The position numbers were made by a program, and so were the translations under genes. Positions 34,182 through 43,122 of a stretch of DNA of 64,000 bases are shown here, piece after piece. Source of the stretch: Bacilli bacterium (GTDB lineage: Bacteria; Bacillota_I; Bacilli_A; RF39; UBA660); NCBI GenBank assembly GCA_017435255.1, contig JAFSFI010000004.1, forward strand, positions 1 through 64,000, written 5' to 3'. The notes beneath the pieces are model-generated. The model saw only the letters and a program-made list of their open reading frames with translations. It had not been told where the DNA came from and searched no databases. Positions within the stretch are counted from its first letter, which is position 1, and the number at the start of each line of letters is the position of its first letter.

Positions 34182-34973
34182 GAAATTAATTTTTTCCTTA
34201 TTAATTTTATATCCGATTATAGAATCTAAATTAATGTTCTGGCTACTTCTTAAAATATTAATATCAACATTTTCATTTATCTTTTTTAATTCTTCTATTA
34301 ATTTTTTTATTTCTTTTCTTTTTCCTTCAATATCAGTTCTACTAGTTAATTTACACGCACAATTAATAAATTTTAAATTATTGTATTTTGCCCACGCAAT
34401 AATGTCTTCTTCTTTAACATAATACATAGGCCTAATTAATTCCATCCCAGGAAAGTTTTCACTTTTAAGTTTAGGCATCATAGCTTTATACTCACCAGCA
34501 TATAAAATGTTTAACATAATTGTCTCTATTACGTCATTAAAATGATGACCTAAAGCTATCTTGTTACATCCTAATTCCTGGGCCTTACTATATAATGCAC
34601 CTCTTCTCATTCTGGCACATAAATAACAAGGGGAATTACCTCCATAATCATCCACAACATCAAAAATATTACTTTCAAATATAACAGCAGGTATATTTAA
34701 TAACTCTAAATTTTTACGGATTTGTTCTAAGTTTTCTTTATTATACCCAGGATTCATCACAATAAACTCTAATTCGAAGTCTATTCTTCCATGTCGCTTC
34801 AGTTCTTGAAATAATTTAGCTAAAATAAAAGAATCTTTTCCACCAGAAATACATACCGCTATTTTATCTCCATCTTGAACTAATTGATACTCATCTATAC
34901 TCCTTGCAAAACGACACCATAACTTTTTTCTAAACTTTTTAATAATTGATCTTTCAATCTCTTGATACTCCAT
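34167..34973 (-). CDS. TtcA-family tRNA 2-thiolation ATPase
   Basis: 268 residues from ATG 34973 with GGTGA 4 bases upstream. The PP-loop is CISGGKDSF, and GNSPCYLCARMRRGALYSKA and LGHHFNDVIETIMLNILY are typical of the TtcA group. Cysteines in CYLC and FINCAC may bind the Fe-S cluster used for sulfur transfer. Substrate base not deducible; TtcA makes s2C32, related proteins act at other positions. Confidence 0.85.
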   Translation of the reverse strand: MEYQEIERSIIKKFRKKLWCRFARSIDEYQLVQDGDKIAVCISGGKDSFILAKLFQELKRHGRIDFELEFIVMNPGYNKENLEQIRKNLELLNIPAVIFESNIFDVVDDYGGNSPCYLCARMRRGALYSKAQELGCNKIALGHHFNDVIETIMLNILYAGEYKAMMPKLKSENFPGMELIRPMYYVKEEDIIAWAKYNNLKFINCACKLTSRTDIEGKRKEIKKLIEELKKINENVDINILRSSQNINLDSIIGYKINKEKINFLDKY

Positions 34974-34988
34974 AAAATCACCGAAAAA

Positions 34989-35017
34989 ATTATAACACAA
35001 TAGCAATCAATTAACAA
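34989..35017 (-). promoter_or_regulatory. promoter of the ttcA-like gene
   Basis: TTGTTA (35012-35017), 17-base spacer, TATAAT (34989-34994); GGTGA follows 6 bases after the -10, leaving a leader of about 10 bases. Confidence 0.6.
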
Positions 35018-35054
35018 CAAAAAAGCTAAGGCATAAATTATACTAGGTGATTAA

Positions 35055-35822
35055 ATGAATTTTATAGTTAATGACTTTAATATATATTATGAACAATATG
35101 GTACCGGTAATGATAGTATAATTATTCTTCCAGGATGGGGAGATACTAGAAGCACTTTTTATCAAATAATAGAAGTATTAAAATGTTTTTATACAATATA
35201 TATTGTTGATTATCCTGGATTCGGAAAAAGTGGTTTTCCTAATAGAGATTTAGATATTTATGATTATGCCAATTTAATAAAAGATTTTATAAAAATAAAA
35301 AGTATAGATAACCCTATAATAATTGGTCATTCGTTTGGCGGAAGATTAGGAATAATTCTAGCGGGGCTATATAAATTAGATATTAAAAAAATGATTTTAA
35401 TAGATGCAGCAGGTATAAAAAGAAAAAAGAAAATGAAATTAAAAGTAAAGCAGTTAGTCTATAAATCTCTTAAGAAACTTGCTAGAATACTACCAAAAAA
35501 AATTAGACAAATTTATTTAAATAAATTAATTAATGTTTTTGGTTCAAATGATTTTAAAAACTTAGATCAAAATATTAGAAAAACATTTATAAAAGTAATT
35601 AATGAAGACTTGTCGAAGTACTTATCCGAAATTAACACATCTACTCTTCTTATTTGGGGGGAAGATGATATAGATACTCCTGTTGAAGACGGAAAGGTAA
35701 TGAATATTAAAATAAAAGATTCTGGGTTAATTATTATCCCTAATGCCGGACATTTTCCATATTTACAATATCCTTATTATATAAATAAAATTATATTGGA
35801 ATTTTTAAAAGTTAGCATATAA
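35055..35822 (+). CDS. alpha/beta hydrolase
   Basis: 255 residues. The oxyanion strand ILPGWGDTRSTF, nucleophile elbow GHSFGGRLG (Ser), acid WGEDDIDTPVE and catalytic His in NAGHFPYLQ are all present. A very basic lid (KRKKKMKLKVKQLVYKSLKKLARILPKKIRQ) is unusual and may contact membranes or acidic substrates. AGGTGA 4 bases from ATG, immediately preceded by TATACT. Substrate unknown. Confidence 0.88.
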   Translation: MNFIVNDFNIYYEQYGTGNDSIIILPGWGDTRSTFYQIIEVLKCFYTIYIVDYPGFGKSGFPNRDLDIYDYANLIKDFIKIKSIDNPIIIGHSFGGRLGIILAGLYKLDIKKMILIDAAGIKRKKKMKLKVKQLVYKSLKKLARILPKKIRQIYLNKLINVFGSNDFKNLDQNIRKTFIKVINEDLSKYLSEINTSTLLIWGEDDIDTPVEDGKVMNIKIKDSGLIIIPNAGHFPYLQYPYYINKIILEFLKVSI

Positions 35823-35845
35823 AAAAGTGGATTCATCCACTTTTA
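35821..35845. terminator. bidirectional terminator
   Basis: 10-bp stem AAAAGTGGAT (35823-35832) with ATCCACTTTT (35835-35844), T run on both strands, between the hydrolase (+) and polC (-). Confidence 0.75.
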
Positions 35846-35856
35846 TCGTTTACTTT

Positions 35857-38800
35857 TTAAAATAAATCTAAGCTTAATTGACTTGATTCAGGCATCCCTT
35901 TTAAAATACCCATACTACGCATTCTATCAATTAAGGTTTGAGAAACTTTACATCTTTTTTGTAAATCCTCAATACTTAAGAACTCACCTTTTTCTCGTTC
36001 TTCTACAATATTATTAGCAACAGTATCCCCTAAACCTTCTATAGATGCGAATGGTGGATAAATAGAAGTCTCATCTTTCACGCCCCATACTGTAGAACCG
36101 CTTTTATCAAGTTCAATTGGGACAAACTTTATGCCTCTTGCTGTAGCTTCTAGACAAACCTTAAGACTTTCAAGTTGTCCTAACTCTTTATTTGTTGCAT
36201 CATACCCTTTTTCTTTTATTTGAATTATTTTTTCTTTGATGGCATCATACCCTTTTATCATGGTCTCAACATCAACATCAGTCGCTTTGGATGTAAGCCA
36301 TGATGCATAGAAGTATACAGGCATATGAACCTTGTACCATGCTATCCTAAAAGCACTTATAACATATGCAGCGGCATGAGCTTTAGGGAACATGTACTTA
36401 ATTTTTTGGCAGGAATCAATAAACCATTCTTCTATCCCAGCTTTTTCCATGGTTTCTCTATGCCCAGCCCAAGTCTCAGGATCTTTACTCGCTCTTCCTT
36501 TACGAACAAACTCCATTATTTTAAATGCTTTAATTGGTTCCACACCTTTATACATCAAGTAAACCATAATATCATCACGACAACCAATAACCTCTTTAAA
36601 TGGAACAATGTTATTTTTGATTAATTCTTGAGCATTCCCTAACCAAACGTCAGTACCATGTGATAAACCTGATATTTTTATAAGTTCAGCAAATGTGGTA
36701 GGCTTTGTTTCTGCTACCATGCTTACAGTAAATGGCGTTCCAAATTCAGGGATACCAAGTGTTCCTGTTTCGCACATAATCTGTTCATTAGTAACACCTA
36801 ATGCTTTAGTCGATGTAAAAATACTCATCGTATCTTTGTCATCTAGTGGCACTTTTAAAATATCGGTACCTGTTAAATCTTGAATCATACGAAGCTGTGT
36901 AGGATCAGAATGCCCTAAAATATCTAGTTTTAAAAGATCTTGGTCAATCGCATGATAATCAAAGTGAGTTGTTCTCCATTCGCTATTAGGATCATCTGCA
37001 GGATATTGGAAAGGAGTAAAATCAAATACATCCATGTATCCGGGAACTACAACAATTCCTCCCGGATGTTGACCAGTAGTTCTTTTTACTCCGGTACATC
37101 CTGCTGCAAGTCGTTCAATTTCAGCAGTTCGAACACCATCAATTCCTTTGTCTTCAAAATATCCTTTTGTATAACCAAATGCTGTTTTTTCAGCTACAGT
37201 ACCAATTGTACCAGCACGATATACATTGTCTTCACCAAATAGCACTTTAGTATAAGCATGAGCTGAAGCTTGGTTCAAATCCGAGAAGTTTAAGTCTATA
37301 TCAGGAACTTTATCAGCATTAAAGCCTAAGAATGTTGCAAATGGCATATCTTGACCATCTTTATATAACATCTCACCACATTTCGGGCAAGCTTTATCCG
37401 GTAAATCAAACCCACTAGAATAATCCGCTCCAAGCGGTCTACCATCTTCGTAATCAAAAATACTATGTTGGCATTTTAGGCAACGATAATGTGCAGGTAA
37501 TGGATTTACTTCAGTAATTCCCATCATTGTAGCAACAAAACTAGACCCAACTGAACCACGGGAACCAACTAGGTATCCATCGTCATTCGAGTGTTTTACC
37601 AATTTTTGAGAAATTAAATAAATAACATCGAATCCTCCACCTATAATTCCCCCCAAAGATTTCTTGACTTTTTTCTCAAGTTCATCTGGGGTTAACTCTT
37701 CTTTATTCTCAATATTTTCTCTAACTAAATCTTTAACACTATCAAATCCATTAATAATAGTTTGATGAACTTCACTAAAAATTTCATCATCGGTAACAGT
37801 TCCGTTTTTTTCTAATTTTTCTTTAACACTATTATAGACTATATCTCCATATAATTCTTTAGCTATTCTTTCTTCAATATTCTTTGGCAATGGATCTCCA
37901 TACCACTTTTTAGCCTTGTCATATACTAGCTCAGTAGTTGTCTTCTGTGAATCAGGAATTATTGGTGAAAAAGGAACACCACCTGTATCAATTATTACTT
38001 CTATATGTTCAACCATATCAGCTATTTTATTAGGATTATCTACTACAATTAACTCTCTTGTTTTTTCATCCAAAAAGTTAAATGCTTCTAACATTTCATC
38101 AGTAGTTCTAAAATACTGACTAGGGATACTAGTTATGCTCTTTTTAGCAAGCGGATGTCTTCCTCCACCTGGAACTTTTTGATTTACAATTATCTCACGA
38201 TATATTTTATCTTCATTATTTAATTGATGGACATCCCCTGTAGCAACAATCAATTTACCACTAGAAATAGTACAATCTATTACTTTTTTAATATTATCTA
38301 ATAATTCTTGTTCACTCTTAAAGTCTTCACTCTGTAATAAATGATTATATACTGCCGGTGGCTGTACTTCTACATAATCATAGAAAGAAATGATATTAGA
38401 CAATTCTTCATCACTTTTACTTCTTGCTTGATTAAAAACTTCACTTTCATAACAACCTGAACCAATTAACAGTCCTTCTCTATGCTTTTCTATTTCACTT
38501 CTTAATATTCTAGGTGTTTTATATAAGTATTTAGTATTAGCAAGAGATATTATTTTAAACATGTTTTTAAGCCCTGTTTTGTTCTTGGCGATCATATTTA
38601 CATGATAACTCTTACCATATTTGTGGATTTCATCTTTAGATACTAAATTATTTAAATCTTTTATAACTACAAAATTATTATCTAGTTTCTTTAACATCTT
38701 ATATAGTACTAATGCTGTACCTTTTGCATCATAATCGGCTCTGTGATGAGAATCTTCATCCCAAGGAATATCGTATCTTTTAGTAATTGCAGTTAAATTA

Positions 38801-40449
38801 TGTCTAGCATAAGCATTATCCAGTGTTCTAGATAATTCTAAGGTATCTATTACTGGATTTGTAAATTTACCCAAATTATATTTTTTGTATGCCATTTCTA
38901 AGAAGGAAATATCAAACTTAGCATTATGCGCTACCATTGGTAAATCTCCAAACCACTTTATAAATCTCTTAATTGCATTTTCTTCGTTATCTTTACCAAC
39001 TAACATATCGTTTGTGATATTAGTAACTTGAGTAATAGTATCACTTATTTCATGACCCGGATTAATAAGTTCGTCATATGTTTCTAAGATTTCCCCACCT
39101 TGCATTTTTACTGCTCCGATTTCGATAATAGAGTCGCCACCACCAGCATTAAAACCAGTTGTTTCGAAGTCGAAAACAACATAAGTGGAATCCAATATGT
39201 TATCATCACTACCACGAATTACAATATCAACACTATCATCAATTAACATTACCTCAGTGCCATAAAGGCCTTTGAACTTATCTTGTTCTTCTTTTCCTTT
39301 ATTGTACCCAGTTATCGTATTAAATACATGAGGGAAAGACTGACAACCATTATGATCGGTTACAGCCGCAGCCTTATGTCCAAACGAAATAGCTTGTTTA
39401 ATATAAGCTACTTCGTCCATTACTCCATCCATTTGACTCATTTTTGTATGAGCGTGTAACTCAACACGTTTCTTAATAGCTGTGTCTTCTCTTTTTTCTT
39501 TTTTTACTTCGATGGCATTAATATCCCTTACGTTTAATACCAATTCGTTACCAGAATACTTATCTAATTTAGTAGCACCTCTTACACGAATCCAACTACC
39601 CACTTTAGTATTCTTTTTTAAGTTATTAAATTCTTCGGGATCTCTTGAAAAAATCTTAGCGTATATACTGTCAGTATAATCAGTTAATTTTAAGGTTAAA
39701 ATCTTAAATTCTTTGCTAGCCGGCTCAAACTCATCTACACCAAACACTTCTGCATCAATAGTAATACTATCCTCTTCACCTACTATACTTTTAATGGAAA
39801 CAGGTAAATCTTTAATAACCCTTCCTTTGATAGTATCTTCATTAACTTCTTTTCTTTCATACTTAGTTTTAAAATTAGTTGTAGGCTTGGCTTCTTTCTT
39901 TTCTACTACAGAATGATTATTTTTTAATGCTTTAACATCTATTTGTAATGCCTTATTTATTTCTTCCTTAGTTTTTTTACTTTCTTCTTCGTCTATATAA
40001 GTTTCTATTGGTATATCAAAACCACACACTTTCATTTTCTTTATAACTAAGTCTTTAATAGACGAAAACTGATTAAGTTCCGCACTATTATTTAACTCAA
40101 TTACATATTTTCCGTCTTTAAAAATTAATCTTTCAGAAAATAACGAAGCAGTTACCTTCTCTAAAGAGATTTCACCTATAATCATTTTATAAAAATCATA
40201 AATATAGTTATAGTTTATATCCTCTACTATAAGTTCTAGGGTTGTCTTTTTGTCAAAATAATTTTTAAAACAACCTATTAAGTTCTCATATAATTCCACA
40301 CTAAAACTAGAGTAATTTTTTAATATTATCTTTACTTCATCTACCTTTTTATAAAAAACCACTTTTTCTAGTGCAGCATTTTTGAATTCACTATAATATT
40401 TTTCTTCCAAACCAATTTTTTCAAGTATTAACTTTAGTTTATCATCCAT
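35857..40449 (-). CDS. polC: DNA polymerase III alpha subunit, PolC type
   Basis: About 1530 residues from ATG 40449 (MDDKLK) with GGGGGAAG upstream; an ATG at 40464 lies before that site. Domains: N-terminal regions, OB-fold (TIDAEVFGVDEF), PHP domain (VELHAHTKMSQMDGV) split by the DEDD proofreading exonuclease (VVFDFETTGFNAGGGDSIIEIGAVKM, HNAKFDISF), zinc motif CPKCGEM and catalytic palm with PDIDLNFS, and a helix-hairpin-helix end. Main replicase of Bacillota. Confidence 0.98.
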   Translation of the reverse strand: MDDKLKLILEKIGLEEKYYSEFKNAALEKVVFYKKVDEVKIILKNYSSFSVELYENLIGCFKNYFDKKTTLELIVEDINYNYIYDFYKMIIGEISLEKVTASLFSERLIFKDGKYVIELNNSAELNQFSSIKDLVIKKMKVCGFDIPIETYIDEEESKKTKEEINKALQIDVKALKNNHSVVEKKEAKPTTNFKTKYERKEVNEDTIKGRVIKDLPVSIKSIVGEEDSITIDAEVFGVDEFEPASKEFKILTLKLTDYTDSIYAKIFSRDPEEFNNLKKNTKVGSWIRVRGATKLDKYSGNELVLNVRDINAIEVKKEKREDTAIKKRVELHAHTKMSQMDGVMDEVAYIKQAISFGHKAAAVTDHNGCQSFPHVFNTITGYNKGKEEQDKFKGLYGTEVMLIDDSVDIVIRGSDDNILDSTYVVFDFETTGFNAGGGDSIIEIGAVKMQGGEILETYDELINPGHEISDTITQVTNITNDMLVGKDNEENAIKRFIKWFGDLPMVAHNAKFDISFLEMAYKKYNLGKFTNPVIDTLELSRTLDNAYARHNLTAITKRYDIPWDEDSHHRADYDAKGTALVLYKMLKKLDNNFVVIKDLNNLVSKDEIHKYGKSYHVNMIAKNKTGLKNMFKIISLANTKYLYKTPRILRSEIEKHREGLLIGSGCYESEVFNQARSKSDEELSNIISFYDYVEVQPPAVYNHLLQSEDFKSEQELLDNIKKVIDCTISSGKLIVATGDVHQLNNEDKIYREIIVNQKVPGGGRHPLAKKSITSIPSQYFRTTDEMLEAFNFLDEKTRELIVVDNPNKIADMVEHIEVIIDTGGVPFSPIIPDSQKTTTELVYDKAKKWYGDPLPKNIEERIAKELYGDIVYNSVKEKLEKNGTVTDDEIFSEVHQTIINGFDSVKDLVRENIENKEELTPDELEKKVKKSLGGIIGGGFDVIYLISQKLVKHSNDDGYLVGSRGSVGSSFVATMMGITEVNPLPAHYRCLKCQHSIFDYEDGRPLGADYSSGFDLPDKACPKCGEMLYKDGQDMPFATFLGFNADKVPDIDLNFSDLNQASAHAYTKVLFGEDNVYRAGTIGTVAEKTAFGYTKGYFEDKGIDGVRTAEIERLAAGCTGVKRTTGQHPGGIVVVPGYMDVFDFTPFQYPADDPNSEWRTTHFDYHAIDQDLLKLDILGHSDPTQLRMIQDLTGTDILKVPLDDKDTMSIFTSTKALGVTNEQIMCETGTLGIPEFGTPFTVSMVAETKPTTFAELIKISGLSHGTDVWLGNAQELIKNNIVPFKEVIGCRDDIMVYLMYKGVEPIKAFKIMEFVRKGRASKDPETWAGHRETMEKAGIEEWFIDSCQKIKYMFPKAHAAAYVISAFRIAWYKVHMPVYFYASWLTSKATDVDVETMIKGYDAIKEKIIQIKEKGYDATNKELGQLESLKVCLEATARGIKFVPIELDKSGSTVWGVKDETSIYPPFASIEGLGDTVANNIVEEREKGEFLSIEDLQKRCKVSQTLIDRMRSMGILKGMPESSQLSLDLF

Positions 40450-40485
40450 TACTACTTCCCCCATTAAAAAAGGGCATAACCCATT

Positions 40486-41322
40486 TTATATTAAATCTAT
40501 TTTATCAAGTCTAATAATATATTTTTGATTTTTACAACAAAAATCAATAAATCCATATAAATCAACTTTTCTTAATTCCTTTTCTATCGGATATTTTTCA
40601 AAATCAAATGGTATTTGATCTCTCATCATATAACTAACAAGCTCTTCCCTATCTGCTCCTAAATACATAAGCCAATAAGGATATAATTGTCTTTTTAATA
40701 GTCTAAGATTTTTAAACCCTTCATTATATTGACTAACATTAACTAACTTAGTATGTAATTCATTAGTAATAGCTAAATCAATTATAGATGCCACTATTTC
40801 TTTATTTTCTTTTTGATGAGTACCAATTTCATATTTCACTAATGTATATATAATTCTCATTAATGCTTTTAATCCATCATCGCTATCGTTTGTTTTTCCC
40901 CACGCTATATTTCTCTTGGGATTACTTCCCATAAATTCAACTGTATCCAAAGATGGATGCACTACTAAAATATGATAAGTATCTTTTATATTAAATCTTA
41001 TTATATTTTTTAATTCTTTATTAATTTGTTTTTGATGTTCATCCCAATATTTCATTAAAAATCTACGATGCTTATCAGTTTCCTTCTTTAACTTTTTAAA
41101 TATATCAGTATCAAATATATAAGTATATATAGTATCATCATCTGGAATGAAATCATCACTATACTTTAAAATCTCTACATTTTCTTTTTCCATTTTCATA
41201 TATTGTTTAGGGTAATTTTGCCACAATTTTTCTTTTAAAGATTGAACCTCTTCACAAAAAGATGGTTTAAATAATAAATTCCACGCTAAAAGGTAATCAT
41301 TGTTCAAAAACTCAATACTCAA
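40486..41322 (-). CDS. hypothetical protein upstream of polC
   Basis: 278 residues, soluble, no signal or membrane segment. Contains HILVVHPSLDTVEFMGSNPKRNIAWGKTNDSDDGL and a helical C-terminal half with YPYWLMYLGADREELVSYM. Not recognised. It precedes polC by about 36 bases, with only a weak GC-poor hairpin between, so some read-through into polC is possible. Confidence 0.6.
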   Translation of the reverse strand: MSIEFLNNDYLLAWNLLFKPSFCEEVQSLKEKLWQNYPKQYMKMEKENVEILKYSDDFIPDDDTIYTYIFDTDIFKKLKKETDKHRRFLMKYWDEHQKQINKELKNIIRFNIKDTYHILVVHPSLDTVEFMGSNPKRNIAWGKTNDSDDGLKALMRIIYTLVKYEIGTHQKENKEIVASIIDLAITNELHTKLVNVSQYNEGFKNLRLLKRQLYPYWLMYLGADREELVSYMMRDQIPFDFEKYPIEKELRKVDLYGFIDFCCKNQKYIIRLDKIDLI

Positions 41323-41420
41323 TTTGAATCACCTTCCTTATTTCTATTACTTCAAATATATCATATGTTAAAGTTTTTTGAAATATTAAAAACAAAAAAG
41401 GAAGAAAAACTTATCTAAAA

Positions 41421-41447
41421 TTAAAAACAACTTAAAACAAGTTGTTT
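41421..41447 (-). terminator. terminator of the rluD-like gene
   Basis: 9-bp stem AAACAACTT (41425-41433) with AAGTTGTTT (41439-41447); T run follows on the minus strand. Confidence 0.75.
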
Positions 41448-42333
41448 ATTTACTTTCTAAATCATTTAAATATTGATTAAACTCTTCTGGAACTTCACTT
41501 TCGACATGTATTTCTTTTTTAGTTACAGGATGAATAAATCTTATACTTTTAGAATGAAGTAATTGCCCAAAATCAGTTGTTTTTTTACTTTTTCCATAAA
41601 CAGGATCGTTTACAATTGGGTGATTTATATAATTCATATGAACCCTTATTTGATGAGTTCTACCTGTTTCTAGTTTACATTCAATTAAAGTTTTATCATT
41701 ATATCTTTTCAATACTCTAAAATGTGTAATAGCATCTTTGCTATTTATATCTGTTACCATCATTTTTTGTCTATTATTAATATCTCGTCCAATTGGTGCA
41801 TCAATTGTTCCAGTTTCATGCTTTATAACCCCATCTACTAATGCTAGATATAATCTTTCTACCTCTTTATTCTTAATCATTGAAGATAATTTATCATGAA
41901 CTTCATCTGTTTTAGCAACTACTAATAAACCACTAGTATCTTTATCAATTCTATGAACAATCCCTGGTCTTATATTATCTTTGGTACTTAGACTAAATCT
42001 TCCCATTAAAGCATTAACTAAAGTTTTAGAATAGTTTCCTGGTGCCGGATGAACAACCATTCCGCTTTTTTTATTAACCACCAATAAATAATCATCTTCA
42101 TAAACAACATCTATAGGAATATCTTCTGGTTCTATATGGATTTCAAAAGATAAATCATCATCTATATCAATTAAATCATTTTCACGAACCATATAACTAG
42201 CACTAATATTTTTACCATTTACAGATATCCTATCATCCTTAATTAGTTTTTGAATTTTACTTCTTGATATATCTAGTTCCTCATTTAAAAATTTATCTAT
42301 TCTTATATTATTTTTTTCTACTTTTACTTCCAT
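41446..42333 (-). CDS. RluD-family 23S rRNA pseudouridine synthase
   Basis: About 295 residues from ATG 42333 with GGGGGA upstream. N-terminal S4 domain (NNIRIDKFLNEELDISRSKIQKLIKDDRISVNG), then the catalytic domain with HRIDKDTSGLLVVAKT (Asp nucleophile) and LETGRTHQIRVHM. Makes pseudouridines in 23S rRNA; the exact site is inferred from the family. It starts within the end of lspA, the same order as lspA-ylyB in Bacillus. Confidence 0.93.
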   Translation of the reverse strand: MEVKVEKNNIRIDKFLNEELDISRSKIQKLIKDDRISVNGKNISASYMVRENDLIDIDDDLSFEIHIEPEDIPIDVVYEDDYLLVVNKKSGMVVHPAPGNYSKTLVNALMGRFSLSTKDNIRPGIVHRIDKDTSGLLVVAKTDEVHDKLSSMIKNKEVERLYLALVDGVIKHETGTIDAPIGRDINNRQKMMVTDINSKDAITHFRVLKRYNDKTLIECKLETGRTHQIRVHMNYINHPIVNDPVYGKSKKTTDFGQLLHSKSIRFIHPVTKKEIHVESEVPEEFNQYLNDLESK

Positions 42334-42772
42334 CTTGTCCCCCAATTACTTCTATAAACATTAATATTATTCCTATTATGATTAAAGAGTCAGCTACATT
42401 AAACACTGGAAAATCGTAACCAAATATTGTGAAATTTAAAAAATCAATTACATAACCTCTAAATATGCGATCAAATAAATTACCGAATATCCCGCCTAAT
42501 AAAAAACCATAACTAACTGCTAATAATTTACTAATTACAACTTCACTATTTATATATTTATTTATTATCAAAATTGTAATCACACTAACACCAATTAGAA
42601 CAACTTTATTGTTATCTAAAATTCCCCAAGCACCACCTGTATTTTCTACATATGTTAAATTAAAGAAATTAGGAATTATTTTAATGTTTTGTACATAAAG
42701 ATGTGCCAATAACTTAGTTATTTGATCAACCAAAATCCCAAGACCTGTAATTAAATAAATTTTCTTTTTCAT
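42308..42772 (-). CDS. lspA: lipoprotein signal peptidase (signal peptidase II)
   Basis: 154 residues, four membrane helices. The aspartates are in GGIFGNLFDRIFRGYVIDFLNF and FPVFNVADSLIIIGI. Cuts the signal peptide of diacylglyceryl-modified prolipoproteins at the membrane. ATGGTGA ribosome site; overlaps the rluD-like gene. Confidence 0.95.
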   Translation of the reverse strand: MKKKIYLITGLGILVDQITKLLAHLYVQNIKIIPNFFNLTYVENTGGAWGILDNNKVVLIGVSVITILIINKYINSEVVISKLLAVSYGFLLGGIFGNLFDRIFRGYVIDFLNFTIFGYDFPVFNVADSLIIIGIILMFIEVIGGQDGSKSRKK

Positions 42773-42812
42773 AATTTCACCATCAGTAGTATTTTATCAA
42801 AAAAAAAGATAA

Positions 42813-43046
42813 TTATAAAGTAATATTTACTAAAATAACATCTTCACCGATCTTAGTAATATTTTTCCAATTTATTTCTGTGTCTGCGCCTCTATTCATA
42901 AATGAAAAAAAGTTTTTATTTGGCTCTATGACTAAGGCCTCTATACTTCCACTTATTTCATTTATCCTAACATCAATAATATTACCTATATTTTTACCAT
43001 CAATTACATTTACAATATCTTTACTTTGTAAATCTGATAAACGCAT
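42813..43046 (-). CDS. YlmC/YmxH-type PRC-barrel protein
   Basis: 77 residues. MRLSDLQSKDIVNVIDGKNIGNIIDVRINEISGSIEALVI is a PRC-barrel pattern close to the YlmC/YmxH family, which is annotated as sporulation-related in Bacillota. The AGGTGA site stands 6 bases before the ATG and 5 after a TATAAT. Together with the spoVID/ysxE pair, it supports a spore-forming ancestry. Confidence 0.82.
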   Translation of the reverse strand: MRLSDLQSKDIVNVIDGKNIGNIIDVRINEISGSIEALVIEPNKNFFSFMNRGADTEINWKNITKIGEDVILVNITL

Positions 43047-43063
43047 AATAATTCACCTAATAA

Positions 43064-43092
43064 ATTATATGAATATATATTATTTTTATCCA
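43064..43092 (-). promoter_or_regulatory. promoter of the ylmC/ymxH-type gene
   Basis: TGGATA (43087-43092), 17-base spacer, TATAAT (43064-43069), leaving a leader of about 10 bases. Confidence 0.5.
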
Positions 43093-43094
43093 CG

Positions 43095-43120
43095 CAAAAA
43101 GATGTATAAGTAAATACACC
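43095..43120 (-). terminator. helicase gene terminator
   Basis: Minus strand AGGTGTAT..ATACATCT stem (one G-T pair) with T run, just after the helicase stop. Confidence 0.65.
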
Positions 43121-43122
43121 TT